From: Apopatocola sp963618015
GTDB taxonomy: Bacteria; Bacillota; Clostridia; Oscillospirales; Oscillospiraceae
Length of the DNA: 37,715 nucleotides
Direction of reading: 5' to 3'
Assembly (NCBI GenBank): GCA_963618015.1
Contig: CAVEQS010000029.1
Span: 1 to 37,715 of the forward strand
The translations under genes and the position numbers were made by a program. The notes below the pieces were generated by a model, which did no database searches, had not been told where the DNA came from, and was given only the letters and a program-made list of their open reading frames with translations. Shown here in pieces: positions 18,449 through 25,654 of this stretch (positions are counted from its first letter, which is position 1; each line of letters starts with the position of its first letter).

Positions 18449-19204
18449 TTATCCGCGCTGCGTCCACATCTCCCACATCAGAATAGAGGCCGCGACCGCC
18501 GCATTGAGCGATTCGCTGCCGGGCGTCATGGGAAGGATGATCTTCGAATCGCACGCGGCAAGAAGCGCTTCGGTAAGCCCCCGCCCCTCGTTGCCAATGG
18601 CCACGGCCGCGCGGCGGAGCGAAACGCTCTTCACATCAACGCTCTCCGCGCGAAGTGCCGCGCCACAGAGCGGAAGCTCCCATTCGCGAAGCTTCTCACG
18701 AAGTGCGGAGAGATCGGTCTCCCAGATCGGCTGACGGAAGAGCGCGCCCATAGCGGCGCGAACGGTTTTCGGGTTATAGGGGTCGGCACATTCACCGAGG
18801 AGTACCACAAGCTCCGTACCAAGTGCCGCCGCGGTGCGCAGCACCGTGCCGACGTTTCCGGGATCCTGCACATTTTCCAATACGATGACCCGCTCAGGCC
18901 GGACGCGTTCCGAAAGAGGCTTTGTCCGAACCGTGAAAAGCGGGCCGGGGCTGTGCTCGAGCGGAGAGGCGTATTCAAACACATCCTCCGAGAGCGCATA
19001 CACAGGCACATCGGGCAATTCTTCGACAGGCTTTACGCCGCGCAGATAAATTTCCGCGATGTCTGCGCCGTTTGCTATCGCTTCGGAGAGAAGCTTCTCC
19101 CCGTCGCAGAGGAACAGTCCCTGCTCGCGGCGGTACGCTTTCTCCCTGCCCAAAGCGCGCAGCGCCTGAACATGGGGATTCTTTCGGGATGTGATCGGTT
19201 CCAT
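18449..19204 (-). CDS. SpoU/TrmH-family RNA 2'-O-ribose methyltransferase
   Basis: A 251-residue SPOUT methyltransferase. The N-terminal substrate-binding domain begins with ITSRKNPHVQALRAL and FLCDGEKLLSEAI; the catalytic knot shows the three SpoU motifs: LENVQDPGNVGTVLRTA, VAIGNEGRGL and ILPMTPGSESLNAAVAASIL. It most resembles rRNA 2'-O-methyltransferases of the RlmB/YsgA type; the exact nucleotide cannot be told. The ATG of MEPITSRK is preferred over ATGs 22 and 30 codons upstream, because the promoter at 19266-19294 covers those. No clear Shine-Dalgarno site precedes it, which leaves the start somewhat uncertain. Confidence 0.9.
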   Translation of the reverse strand: MEPITSRKNPHVQALRALGREKAYRREQGLFLCDGEKLLSEAIANGADIAEIYLRGVKPVEELPDVPVYALSEDVFEYASPLEHSPGPLFTVRTKPLSERVRPERVIVLENVQDPGNVGTVLRTAAALGTELVVLLGECADPYNPKTVRAAMGALFRQPIWETDLSALREKLREWELPLCGAALRAESVDVKSVSLRRAAVAIGNEGRGLTEALLAACDSKIILPMTPGSESLNAAVAASILMWEMWTQRG

Positions 19205-19265
19205 AGAAAAAGGCGGGACGCCTGTCCTTTCCTCGTCGCTGACCGGATCTTCCGGTTTTCGTTTA

Positions 19266-19294
19266 ATCATATCGTCATGCAGGAAAAAAATCAA
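19266..19294 (-). promoter_or_regulatory. Promoter of the rRNA methyltransferase-dprA-topA group
   Basis: On the minus strand TTGATT (19289-19294) and TATGAT (19266-19271) are 17 bases apart, close to the sigma-A consensus, in an AT-rich gap after the flavoprotein gene. Transcription would begin near 19259, giving a leader of about 55 bases. It probably drives the close-packed genes to its left. Confidence 0.65.
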
Positions 19295-19321
19295 TACATT
19301 ATTTTATATATTTCCGGACAG

Positions 19322-19939
19322 TTACCGGATAAAGTTTGTAGCGACACGCTCTTCCTTCTCTGGAAGGCCGTACTTCTGCTTCCCGAGCGCAATGCTTTTC
19401 ATCAGGAACGTCATATTCCGCGCCAGCGTGCGCATTGTCTGAAGGCCTTCCGCATCCTGCTCTGCTTCGCCCGGCAGACGGCCATGAACGCTGTTCCAGT
19501 ACTGGCTGGAGGCGACCGGCATACCGCTGATGGTAAAGTATTTGTTGAGTTCGTCAAACGTCGCGCTTGTTCCGCCGCGGCGCGCCACAGCAACCGAAGC
19601 ACCGACCTTCATCGTGAGATCATACGGCGCGGAGTAGAAAAGGCGGTCAAGAAACGTCACAACCGTGCCGTTAGCGGAGGCATAGTATACGGGTGTGCCG
19701 ACAACCAGTCCGTCGCATTCGCGGAGAATATCCGCGGCGCGGTTCACCACATCATCAAAGCCGCACTTGCCCGTGCGTGCGCAGGCATCGCAGGCAACAC
19801 AGCCGTGAATGGACTGCGTACCGATGTTCAAGCGCTTCGTCTCCACGCCCTCTTCGGCGAACACCTTCTCCATTTCGCGCAGCGCGATATCCGTATTGCC
19901 GTTCGCGCGGGGACTTCCGTTGATGATAAGAACTTTCAT
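19322..19939 (-). CDS. Flavodoxin-fold NAD(P)H-dependent reductase, iron-sulfur flavoprotein type
   Basis: A 205-residue cytosolic protein of the NADPH-dependent FMN reductase family. The FMN phosphate loop is INGSPRANGNT (6-16); VVGTPVYYASANGTVVTFLDR binds the ring. Cysteines 47, 50, 53 and 59 form the CX2CX2CX5C pattern; the same compact pattern holds a 4Fe-4S cluster in archaeal iron-sulfur flavoprotein (Isf), though related reductases keep some of these cysteines without a proven cluster. Electron partner and substrate are unknown. ATG with AAGGAG upstream; it follows sbcC by 29 bases and may ride on its transcript, but no functional link is evident. Confidence 0.88.
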   Translation of the reverse strand: MKVLIINGSPRANGNTDIALREMEKVFAEEGVETKRLNIGTQSIHGCVACDACARTGKCGFDDVVNRAADILRECDGLVVGTPVYYASANGTVVTFLDRLFYSAPYDLTMKVGASVAVARRGGTSATFDELNKYFTISGMPVASSQYWNSVHGRLPGEAEQDAEGLQTMRTLARNMTFLMKSIALGKQKYGLPEKEERVATNFIR

Positions 19940-19968
19940 GGACCCTTTTCTCCTTTTTGTATTTCTCT

Positions 19969-22689
19969 TTAATCTGTTACAATTTTCGCATGGCTCGCGC
20001 CGTCGGGCGAACGCGTAACGACGATCTGCCGGTCGATCTCACGGCGCAGCTCGGATACATGAGATATAATGCCGATGAGGCGGTCTCCCTCCGAGAGCTC
20101 GCGCAGCGCGCGCATGGCCTGCCGGAGCGTTTCCTCGTCGAGCGAACCGAAGCCCTCATCCACAAAGAGCGTATCCATCTGCACGCCCCCGGCGCTCGAT
20201 TGGATCTCCTCCGAAAGCCCAAGCGCGAGCGAAAGCGAAGCGAGGAACGTTTCGCCGCCGGAGAGCGTTTTCACGCTGCGCTCGCTGCCGTTGTAATGAT
20301 CGATCACATCGAGTTCCAGGCCGCTCTGCGTGTTGAGCTTTGCTGCGCTCTCGCGGCGCTTGAGATCGTATTTTCCGCCGGACATCCGCATCAGGTGCGC
20401 GTTGGCACGCGCGAGGATACGGTCAAAGTATGTCATCTGCACATACGTTTCGAGCGAGATGCGCTCTTTTCCGGCAAGCGTGCCGTTCGCCGTATCGGCC
20501 AGCGGTTTCAGCCACGTCCATCGCGCGTCGATATCATGAAGTTCAGCAGTCTTTTCATCAATGCCTTTTTTCGCGCTTTCGTTTGCCGTGATGCGGCTGT
20601 TGAGTGCGAGACGATTTTGCTGTATGTCGTTTTTTTGCTCGGAGAGTCGTCTTTTCTCTTCGGCAAAAGCGCTGAGATCAACAGGAGGCACATCGGAAAG
20701 AAGCTTTTTGAGTTGTTCTACCTTTCCCTTCTCCGCCGAAAGGGTCTGTTCCGCGGCGCGGAGTGCCTTTTCCGCGCTTTCTCTTGCCTTGTTTATTTGA
20801 TTCTGCCGCGTGAGAGCGCGCTCTTTTTCCTTTTCGGCGTCCGCCGCGTTTTCATGCTTTACGCCTGCGCGGAGCTCGTCCGCCGACGCCAAAAGTACCG
20901 AGAGCGCACTCTGTGCGGCGGCGCTCTCCTTCTGCGCCGCGGCAAGCGGCGCTTCCATGGCGGAAAGCTGCTTTTCCTCTATGGGAATCTGCCGGCTGAG
21001 AGTCTCATAGCGCGCCGCATTTTTCTCTTCCTGTGCGATTTCGCATTCCTTATCAACACATCGGCGCGCGGCAGACGCCTTTTCTGCTTTGAGGTTGATC
21101 TCTTTCGCGCCAAAAAGCTTTTCTTTTCGCTCCTCCGCCTCTTTTTGGGCGATCTCATAGGCGCTTTTCGCGCTGCCGGAAGCGGCGCTCGCTTCGTTAA
21201 CGCGCTCCTGTGCCGCCCTCGCCTTTTTCTCCGCATCCTTCGCCATTTTCTCGTCCGGCGCATCGGGCGCACATTGCGCGGGGTGCGGGTGTGTGAGTGC
21301 GCCGCAGACAGGACACGGCTCACCCTCGCGAAGTGAAGAAGCTAACAAGCCCGCCTGCTCGTCATTAAATCTCCGGCGCAGCTCCTGCGACTTCAGAGAA
21401 AGCTGTTCTTCCTCGCGCCGCGCCTCCGTGTAGGTGGCGAGCGCGTCCTCCGCCGCAGTCTTCTTCTCTAACAGGGTTTGAAGGGCAGCTTCATAGTTTC
21501 CGATCTCTTCCAAAAACTGATCCAGACTGATTTTCTCCTGCCGGAGGAGCGCAAGCCTTTCCGCCGAAGCGGCCAGAGAATGGTATTCTTCCCGTTCCTG
21601 CGAAAGACGGTTTTGCAGCGTCTTTCGCGCTGTCTCAAGGGTGCTTAGACGAGTGGACGCATCGTCCGCTGTTTTCTGAGCCAAGGCAATTTCCGACTCT
21701 TTTGCGCTGAGCTCGGTATGCTTTTTTAGCTCTTCTTCGAGTTCAGAGAGTGTTTTGGCAAGCGTGTCGAGCTCCGGCTGGCGTGCGTTCTCCGTATCCA
21801 GCGCACGGCGATGCTCCTTTACCGTCTCTTCCGCGGCAGTACACGATACTTCCGCCGCATCGAGCGCAGTACGGTTTTTTTCGTCCTCTTTGGCTTTTGT
21901 CTCGACGGCAGTCAGCGCTTCAAGGTCTTTTTCAATCTGCTCCAGCGCATCATTCAGTTCTTTATCTGCGACACGATCCTCCGCAAGAAGCTGCGCAAGG
22001 AACGCAGGCAATTCACCCTCCGGCGGAAGTTCGGCGTTTTCCGGGAGACGGACGAGCGCAGCAAACTGCGCAAGGGCGTTTCGCGCCTCGTCCCGCTCGC
22101 GGTTGAGGGTGAGAAAATCGGCCTTTGTGCGCTCCTGAAAGCGTGTGTAAAGGTTCGTCTTGAATATATCGCGGAAAATTTCCCGGCGGTCTTTCGTGTC
22201 CGCCAGCAGGAGCTTGCGAAACTCCCCCTGCGCGATCATGGCGATTTGACAAAACTGCGAGCGGTCTACGCCGAGGATATCTCGGATCGCCGCATCTACA
22301 TCTGCCCGGCGCGTGATAACACGCCCGTCCGGCATGGTAAGTTCGGCACGCGCAAGTTCCTTCGTTGTTCCGCTGCCGCGGGACTTGAGACGCTCATACT
22401 CCGGGTTGCGCCGTATCGTATAGATCTTTCCGGCGTTGGAGAAGGTTAGCTCCACCTCCGTCGGCGTTTCCGGCGCGGCAAACTTGGAGCGGAGCATGGA
22501 GCTCTCGCGCCCGTCGCCGCTCGGCGTGCCGAAAAGCGCAAAAGTGATAGCATCAAAGAGCGTGGTTTTTCCGGCGCCGGTGTCACCGGTAATCAAATAC
22601 AGCCCTCGCTCGCCGAGCTGTCGGAGATCAAGCTCCGTTTTCTCCGCGTAGGCTCCAAAGGCGCTGAGCGTCAGATGAAGCGGTCTCAT
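19969..22689 (-). CDS. sbcC: Nuclease subunit SbcC (Rad50-like ATPase)
   Basis: A 906-residue SMC-like ATPase which, with SbcD, opens hairpins and trims blocked DNA ends. Walker A GDTGAGKTTLFDAI is near residues 35-48; two long coiled coils flank the zinc hook PCPVCGALTHPH near the middle; the C-terminal ATPase half has the signature TLSGGETFLASLSLALGLSE, Walker B LFVDEGFGSLDEETL and the GIISHV switch. Start: ATG of MRPLHLTLSAFGAYAEKT, overlapping the sbcD stop as ATGA. Closest use of this pair is repair of palindromes and stalled forks. Confidence 0.97.
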   Translation of the reverse strand: MRPLHLTLSAFGAYAEKTELDLRQLGERGLYLITGDTGAGKTTLFDAITFALFGTPSGDGRESSMLRSKFAAPETPTEVELTFSNAGKIYTIRRNPEYERLKSRGSGTTKELARAELTMPDGRVITRRADVDAAIRDILGVDRSQFCQIAMIAQGEFRKLLLADTKDRREIFRDIFKTNLYTRFQERTKADFLTLNRERDEARNALAQFAALVRLPENAELPPEGELPAFLAQLLAEDRVADKELNDALEQIEKDLEALTAVETKAKEDEKNRTALDAAEVSCTAAEETVKEHRRALDTENARQPELDTLAKTLSELEEELKKHTELSAKESEIALAQKTADDASTRLSTLETARKTLQNRLSQEREEYHSLAASAERLALLRQEKISLDQFLEEIGNYEAALQTLLEKKTAAEDALATYTEARREEEQLSLKSQELRRRFNDEQAGLLASSLREGEPCPVCGALTHPHPAQCAPDAPDEKMAKDAEKKARAAQERVNEASAASGSAKSAYEIAQKEAEERKEKLFGAKEINLKAEKASAARRCVDKECEIAQEEKNAARYETLSRQIPIEEKQLSAMEAPLAAAQKESAAAQSALSVLLASADELRAGVKHENAADAEKEKERALTRQNQINKARESAEKALRAAEQTLSAEKGKVEQLKKLLSDVPPVDLSAFAEEKRRLSEQKNDIQQNRLALNSRITANESAKKGIDEKTAELHDIDARWTWLKPLADTANGTLAGKERISLETYVQMTYFDRILARANAHLMRMSGGKYDLKRRESAAKLNTQSGLELDVIDHYNGSERSVKTLSGGETFLASLSLALGLSEEIQSSAGGVQMDTLFVDEGFGSLDEETLRQAMRALRELSEGDRLIGIISHVSELRREIDRQIVVTRSPDGASHAKIVTD

Positions 22690-23825
22690 GGCACATCCTC
22701 CTCCCGGAGCATGGCAAAGACAGTCTTGGCATAGGCGCACTGCTCAGCGCTCAGCTTCTGTCCGTTCTGCTTTTCAAAAAGCTCGGCAAAAAGCTCCGTA
22801 TCGGTCATCGTCCGGTGACGTTCCTCCGCGGCGATAACCGCGGAGGAGCGCGTACGCAGATTATCGTAATCCAGCTTCATGAGGTTTGGATAAATGCTGC
22901 GCAGCCGGGCGAGGGCGTTCGGAACATCGTTTTCGTCCGTGAGAATGGCGTGGATGTAATCCTCGGTGTTCGAACCGGCGTAGTTATCGCGCAGCGTCAG
23001 TTCCGCATAGGTGCCGCGTATCTCGCGAAGATCGCGCCGCGGCGTGAGCGGCAACGTGGAAATGGATACGCTTCCTTTTGCCCCCAGCTCTACGACCGTG
23101 ACAGACTTTTCCTGATTTCTTTCCGAGAACGAGTATTTGAGCGGTGTCCCGGAATAGCGAAGCGTTTCCCGTCCGATCTTCTGCGCGCCGTGGAGATGGC
23201 CGAGAGCAACATAATCAAAAATATCAAACACCGCGGCGTCCACATTATCCGTACCGCCGACCGTGATATCCTCCGAGTCCGAGCGCACGCCGCCGGTGAC
23301 GAACTGGTGCGTTATGAGCACATTCCGTGCCGCACCGTCAACGTCCATATGCTCCACGGCGCAGCGGATCGCGTCGGTATAGTTCTCGATCGCCGCATCC
23401 GGGTAAAAGCGCCGGACATTCGCCGGTTTGATAAACGGAAGAAGATAAAACCGTACATCGCCGAAGGCGTCAAAGAGCGTCACAGGATCCACGGTGCCGT
23501 TATAGACCGGCGAGAGATATACACCGCTCGGCGTCATCAAACTTGCGCCAAAGGCGATGCGCTCTGGCGAATCGTGGTTGCCGGAGATGGCAAGCACCGG
23601 GATGTTCCGCTTTGATAGCGCACGGAGAAACGAGTCAAAAAGCTCGACCGCCTCGGCGCTCGGCACAGCCCGGTCGTATATATCGCCCGCGATCACAACG
23701 GCATCGGGGCGCTCCTGCTCCACCAGGCGGAGAATCTCCTCGAGAATGAATTTCTGATCGTCGATCAGGGAAAACTCATACATGCGCCTTCCGAGATGAA
23801 GATCGGATAAATGAAAGAATTTCAA
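22686..23825 (-). CDS. sbcD: Exonuclease subunit SbcD (Mre11-like)
   Basis: A 379-residue metallophosphoesterase, nuclease partner of SbcC. Metal-binding motifs in order: HLSDLHLG, VIAGDIYDR, ISGNHDSPERIAFG, ITHQFVTGG and VALGHLHGAQ. The C-terminal part (about 275-379) is the capping and SbcC-contact region. The start is taken as a TTG (LKFFHLSDLHLGRR) because AGGAG stands 7 bases before it and the metal motif begins at once; a GTG 13 codons upstream has no such site. It heads the sbcDC transcript, which has a long leader containing the folded element 23844-24119. Confidence 0.96.
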   Translation of the reverse strand: MKFFHLSDLHLGRRMYEFSLIDDQKFILEEILRLVEQERPDAVVIAGDIYDRAVPSAEAVELFDSFLRALSKRNIPVLAISGNHDSPERIAFGASLMTPSGVYLSPVYNGTVDPVTLFDAFGDVRFYLLPFIKPANVRRFYPDAAIENYTDAIRCAVEHMDVDGAARNVLITHQFVTGGVRSDSEDITVGGTDNVDAAVFDIFDYVALGHLHGAQKIGRETLRYSGTPLKYSFSERNQEKSVTVVELGAKGSVSISTLPLTPRRDLREIRGTYAELTLRDNYAGSNTEDYIHAILTDENDVPNALARLRSIYPNLMKLDYDNLRTRSSAVIAAEERHRTMTDTELFAELFEKQNGQKLSAEQCAYAKTVFAMLREEDVP

Positions 23826-23843
23826 GTTTCTGCTCCTATAGAT

Positions 23844-24119
23844 AGCGTCGATTGACAAGGGCACACGCGGTTCTGCCGGGCGGAAATGCCCTCATACGGC
23901 GTCAAAGCCCTTGAGAATACACAAAGTATTCTCTGCGGACTTTTCCTTGTCTGCGAGCATTTCTGCTCCGGCAGAACTGCTTCGCATCGGACAGCCTTGG
24001 ATTTTCGAGGGATTTTTGTTCTTTTGGACGCAGGCGGGCTGGCGCCCGCCAAGGAGAAAAGGGCAAAAAGCACCGAAAAGGTTGGCTGTCCGACGTGTGT
24101 TCCCTTGTTAATCGACGCT
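23844..24119. repeat. 276-bp folded element with terminal inverted repeats (MITE or structured leader RNA candidate)
   Basis: The ends mirror each other: AGCGTCGATTGACAAGGG followed by CACAC (from 23844 rightward) against AGCGTCGATTAACAAGGG followed by AACAC (from 24119 leftward on the other strand), 20 of the first 22 bases alike. Inside are several further hairpins: AGAATAC/GTATTCT (23914-23932), TGCGAGCA/TGCTTCGCA around TTCTGC/GCAGAA (23952-23986), a 10-bp pair TCGGACAGCC (23987-23996) with 24084-24093 that encloses GGCGGGC/GCCCGCC (24033-24050), and a 20-base arm 23870-23889 able to pair with 23957-23977. No convincing gene is in it: frames on both strands lack ribosome sites. No clear target duplication was found. 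It fills most of the 435-base gap between sbcD and the cupin gene. Confidence 0.65.
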
Positions 24120-24134
24120 CGGTATTGTGGTTTT

Positions 24135-24163
24135 ATCTTACCCCCAGAGCTTGCGCTTTTCAA
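24135..24163 (-). promoter_or_regulatory. Likely sbcD promoter
   Basis: On the minus strand TTGAAA (24158-24163) and TAAGAT (24135-24140) are 17 bases apart. It lies upstream of the folded element, so the sbcDC message would start near 24128 and carry the whole element in a leader of about 300 bases. Confidence 0.5.
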
Positions 24164-24200
24164 CCTTTTTCCCGGATTTCGGCAGGCACAGCAAAAAGGA

Positions 24201-24229
24201 TGGAAAGTGGACGAGGTCTGTGTTATACT
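24201..24229 (+). promoter_or_regulatory. Likely promoter of the two-cupin gene
   Basis: TGGAAA (24201-24206) and TATACT (24224-24229) are 17 bases apart, 31 bases before the ATG. The -10 is good and the -35 is weak (4 of 6 bases). Divergent from the sbcD promoter. Confidence 0.5.
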
Positions 24230-24260
24230 GTAAAAGACAATTGCGCGAAAGGAGACCTTT

Positions 24261-24914
24261 ATGAAATATCCTGCCGGCTGCGTATTCTCTCTGGCGGAGA
24301 AAAATGCTCCCATCCCCGGCTGCACCGTGTCGGAGGCCGTTTGCGGCGGTGAGACAGGTGCCGTTTGTTTCTCGCTCGCCGAAGGAACCGACATCAGCGC
24401 AGAAATTTACTTTTCCCCGAAGCTGCTCATTGCCGCCGGAGGTGCGCTCGAAGTCGTTCAGCCCGGCAAACCGGCGCAGGTTCTCCACGCGCTGGATGCC
24501 ATCGTAACGCCCGTGGATGTCCCGGTCGGAACGCGCACAGACACGTCCGCCGTTTATCTTGAAATCAATATTGGGAGGAATCAAACAATGAATCAGGCAA
24601 TCAAAACCGGCGAGGTTTTCCGTCTCGGCGAGCTCGTCCCCTACCAGGACGGAAAGATTGTCAACATGGACGTTACCAGCAGCAAAACGATGAAGTTTGC
24701 ACTCATGGCGTTTGACGCCGGTACGGGGCTCACTGAGCACGCCGCCCCCGGCGACGCGCTGATCTTCGCGCTCGACGGCGAAGGCGTCATCGGCTACGAA
24801 GGCGAGGAGCACGTCATCCGCGCCGGGGAAAACTTCCGCTTCGCCCGCGGCGGCAAGCACTATGTCCGCGCTGACAAACGCTTCAAAATGGCACTCTTCC
24901 TCACACTGGAATAA
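24261..24914 (+). CDS. Two-cupin-domain protein of unknown substrate
   Basis: A 217-residue protein made of two small beta-barrel cupin halves. The N-terminal half (about 1-105) shows a degenerate barrel without an obvious set of metal-binding histidines. The C-terminal half (110-217) is better conserved: DAGTGLTEHAAPGDALIFALDGEG followed by VIRAGENFRFARGGKHYVRA, giving histidines in TEHAAP and GKHYV as possible metal ligands. AAGGAG lies 6 bases before the first ATG. A second strong ribosome site stands before M110, so the C-terminal cupin may also be made alone. It is one of only two substantial plus-strand genes in the window. Sugar or small-acid binding is possible, but no function is assigned. 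Confidence 0.85.
   Translation: MKYPAGCVFSLAEKNAPIPGCTVSEAVCGGETGAVCFSLAEGTDISAEIYFSPKLLIAAGGALEVVQPGKPAQVLHALDAIVTPVDVPVGTRTDTSAVYLEINIGRNQTMNQAIKTGEVFRLGELVPYQDGKIVNMDVTSSKTMKFALMAFDAGTGLTEHAAPGDALIFALDGEGVIGYEGEEHVIRAGENFRFARGGKHYVRADKRFKMALFLTLE
24573..24590 (+). promoter_or_regulatory. Internal ribosome-binding site and ATG within the cupin gene
   Basis: GGGAGG (24573-24578) stands 9 bases before an in-frame ATG (24588-24590) exactly at the border between the two cupin domains. The AAT/ATT-rich stretch before it breaks the GC-rich codon use. A 108-residue single cupin starting MNQAIKTGEV would result. Confidence 0.6.
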
Positions 24915-24928
24915 TTCGTTTCTATATG

Positions 24929-24964
24929 AAAAGACTCCGACTGATTTTTCAGCCGGAGTCTTTT
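24929..24964. terminator. Bidirectional intrinsic terminator between convergent genes
   Basis: Arms AAAAGACTCCG (24929-24939) and CGGAGTCTTTT (24954-24964) pair fully, with an inner TGA/TCA pair, and T runs exist on both strands. It serves the plus-strand cupin gene and the minus-strand membrane-protein gene that meet here. Confidence 0.85.
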
Positions 24965-24985
24965 GCTATATTCGAGTTATTGAGA

Positions 24986-25579
24986 TCAAATCTCGTGCCA
25001 TGTGGCATCGATGATCTGCTGGTGTCCGGAGGAACGGAACACCTTGGAAATACAGACAATGGCGTAAATGCTCTCGATACCCGTTACGAGCAGCGAAATG
25101 CCGGTGAACACCATCAGCGCCTTTGCTCCCTTGAACGGATCAAAGATCATCAGCACGCCGAGCACCGCACCCGCAATGCCGAGCAGCAGCGCTCCCCACC
25201 AGCCGGAGAAGCCAAAATGACGCGCTTCCGTTGAGATCTGGATGGAAAACACGCTCGCAAGAATGATATAAAAGCCGAGGATGACCGGCAGAATGACAAG
25301 CGCTCCGTTCGGATGGAGAAGCAGCAGCACGCCGGCGAGGACACTCATAATGCCAAGAAACAGATCGTACCGGAACAGCACACCGATGAGGCCGAGATCA
25401 AAATACCGGATGATCTCATAAATTCCGGCGGCGATGCAGACAGCGCCCATCAGATAGCAGATCGCCACCGCAGAAATGCCCGGCCAGAAGATCATAACAA
25501 GGCCGAGTACCATCGTAACGACGGAGAGGACAATCGCCCACGTTTTATAGGTTTTCAGGGATTTCTTTTCCATAACCAT
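24986..25579 (-). CDS. DUF308/HdeD-family integral membrane protein
   Basis: A 197-residue protein with about six hydrophobic helices: AIVLSVVTMVLGLVMIF, AVAICYLMGAVCIAAGIY, FLGIMSVLAGVLLLLHP, LVILPVILGFYIILASV, ALLLGIAGAVLGVLMIF and ALMVFTGISLLVTGIESIY. The repeated glycine-rich GxxxxLxGxxLLxxP pattern is that of DUF308, best known from the acid-stress protein HdeD. Two ATGs (M1, M3) share the AAGGAAAGG site; the outer one is given. The radical SAM gene lies 75 bases upstream with a hairpin between. Role in this organism unknown. Confidence 0.85.
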   Translation of the reverse strand: MVMEKKSLKTYKTWAIVLSVVTMVLGLVMIFWPGISAVAICYLMGAVCIAAGIYEIIRYFDLGLIGVLFRYDLFLGIMSVLAGVLLLLHPNGALVILPVILGFYIILASVFSIQISTEARHFGFSGWWGALLLGIAGAVLGVLMIFDPFKGAKALMVFTGISLLVTGIESIYAIVCISKVFRSSGHQQIIDATWHEI

Positions 25580-25607
25580 TCACCTTTCCTTATATCTTTA
25601 AATATGC

Positions 25608-25642
25608 GTACACGGATGCGGCTGTTTTCCGCATCCGTATAC
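25608..25642 (-). terminator. Strong hairpin after the radical SAM gene
   Basis: Arms GTACACGGATGCGG (25608-25621) and CCGCATCCGTATAC (25629-25642) pair over 14 bases with one G-T. On the minus strand the stem is followed by GCATATTTAAAG, a poor T run, so it may terminate partly or simply protect the message end. It lies between the radical SAM and DUF308 genes. Confidence 0.55.
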
Positions 25643-25654
25643 AGGATTTCCGAT

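Noticed and set aside
23836..24127. A target-site duplication beside the folded element
   Set aside because: Flanks read CTATAGAT on the left and CGGTATTG on the right; no convincing identical bases adjoin the two ends.
23822..24394. A 190-codon minus-strand frame and a 115-codon plus-strand frame over the gap between sbcD and the cupin gene
   Set aside because: Both run through the terminal inverted repeats and hairpins of the folded element, have no ribosome-binding site, and the minus one overlaps the real start of the cupin gene and of sbcD.
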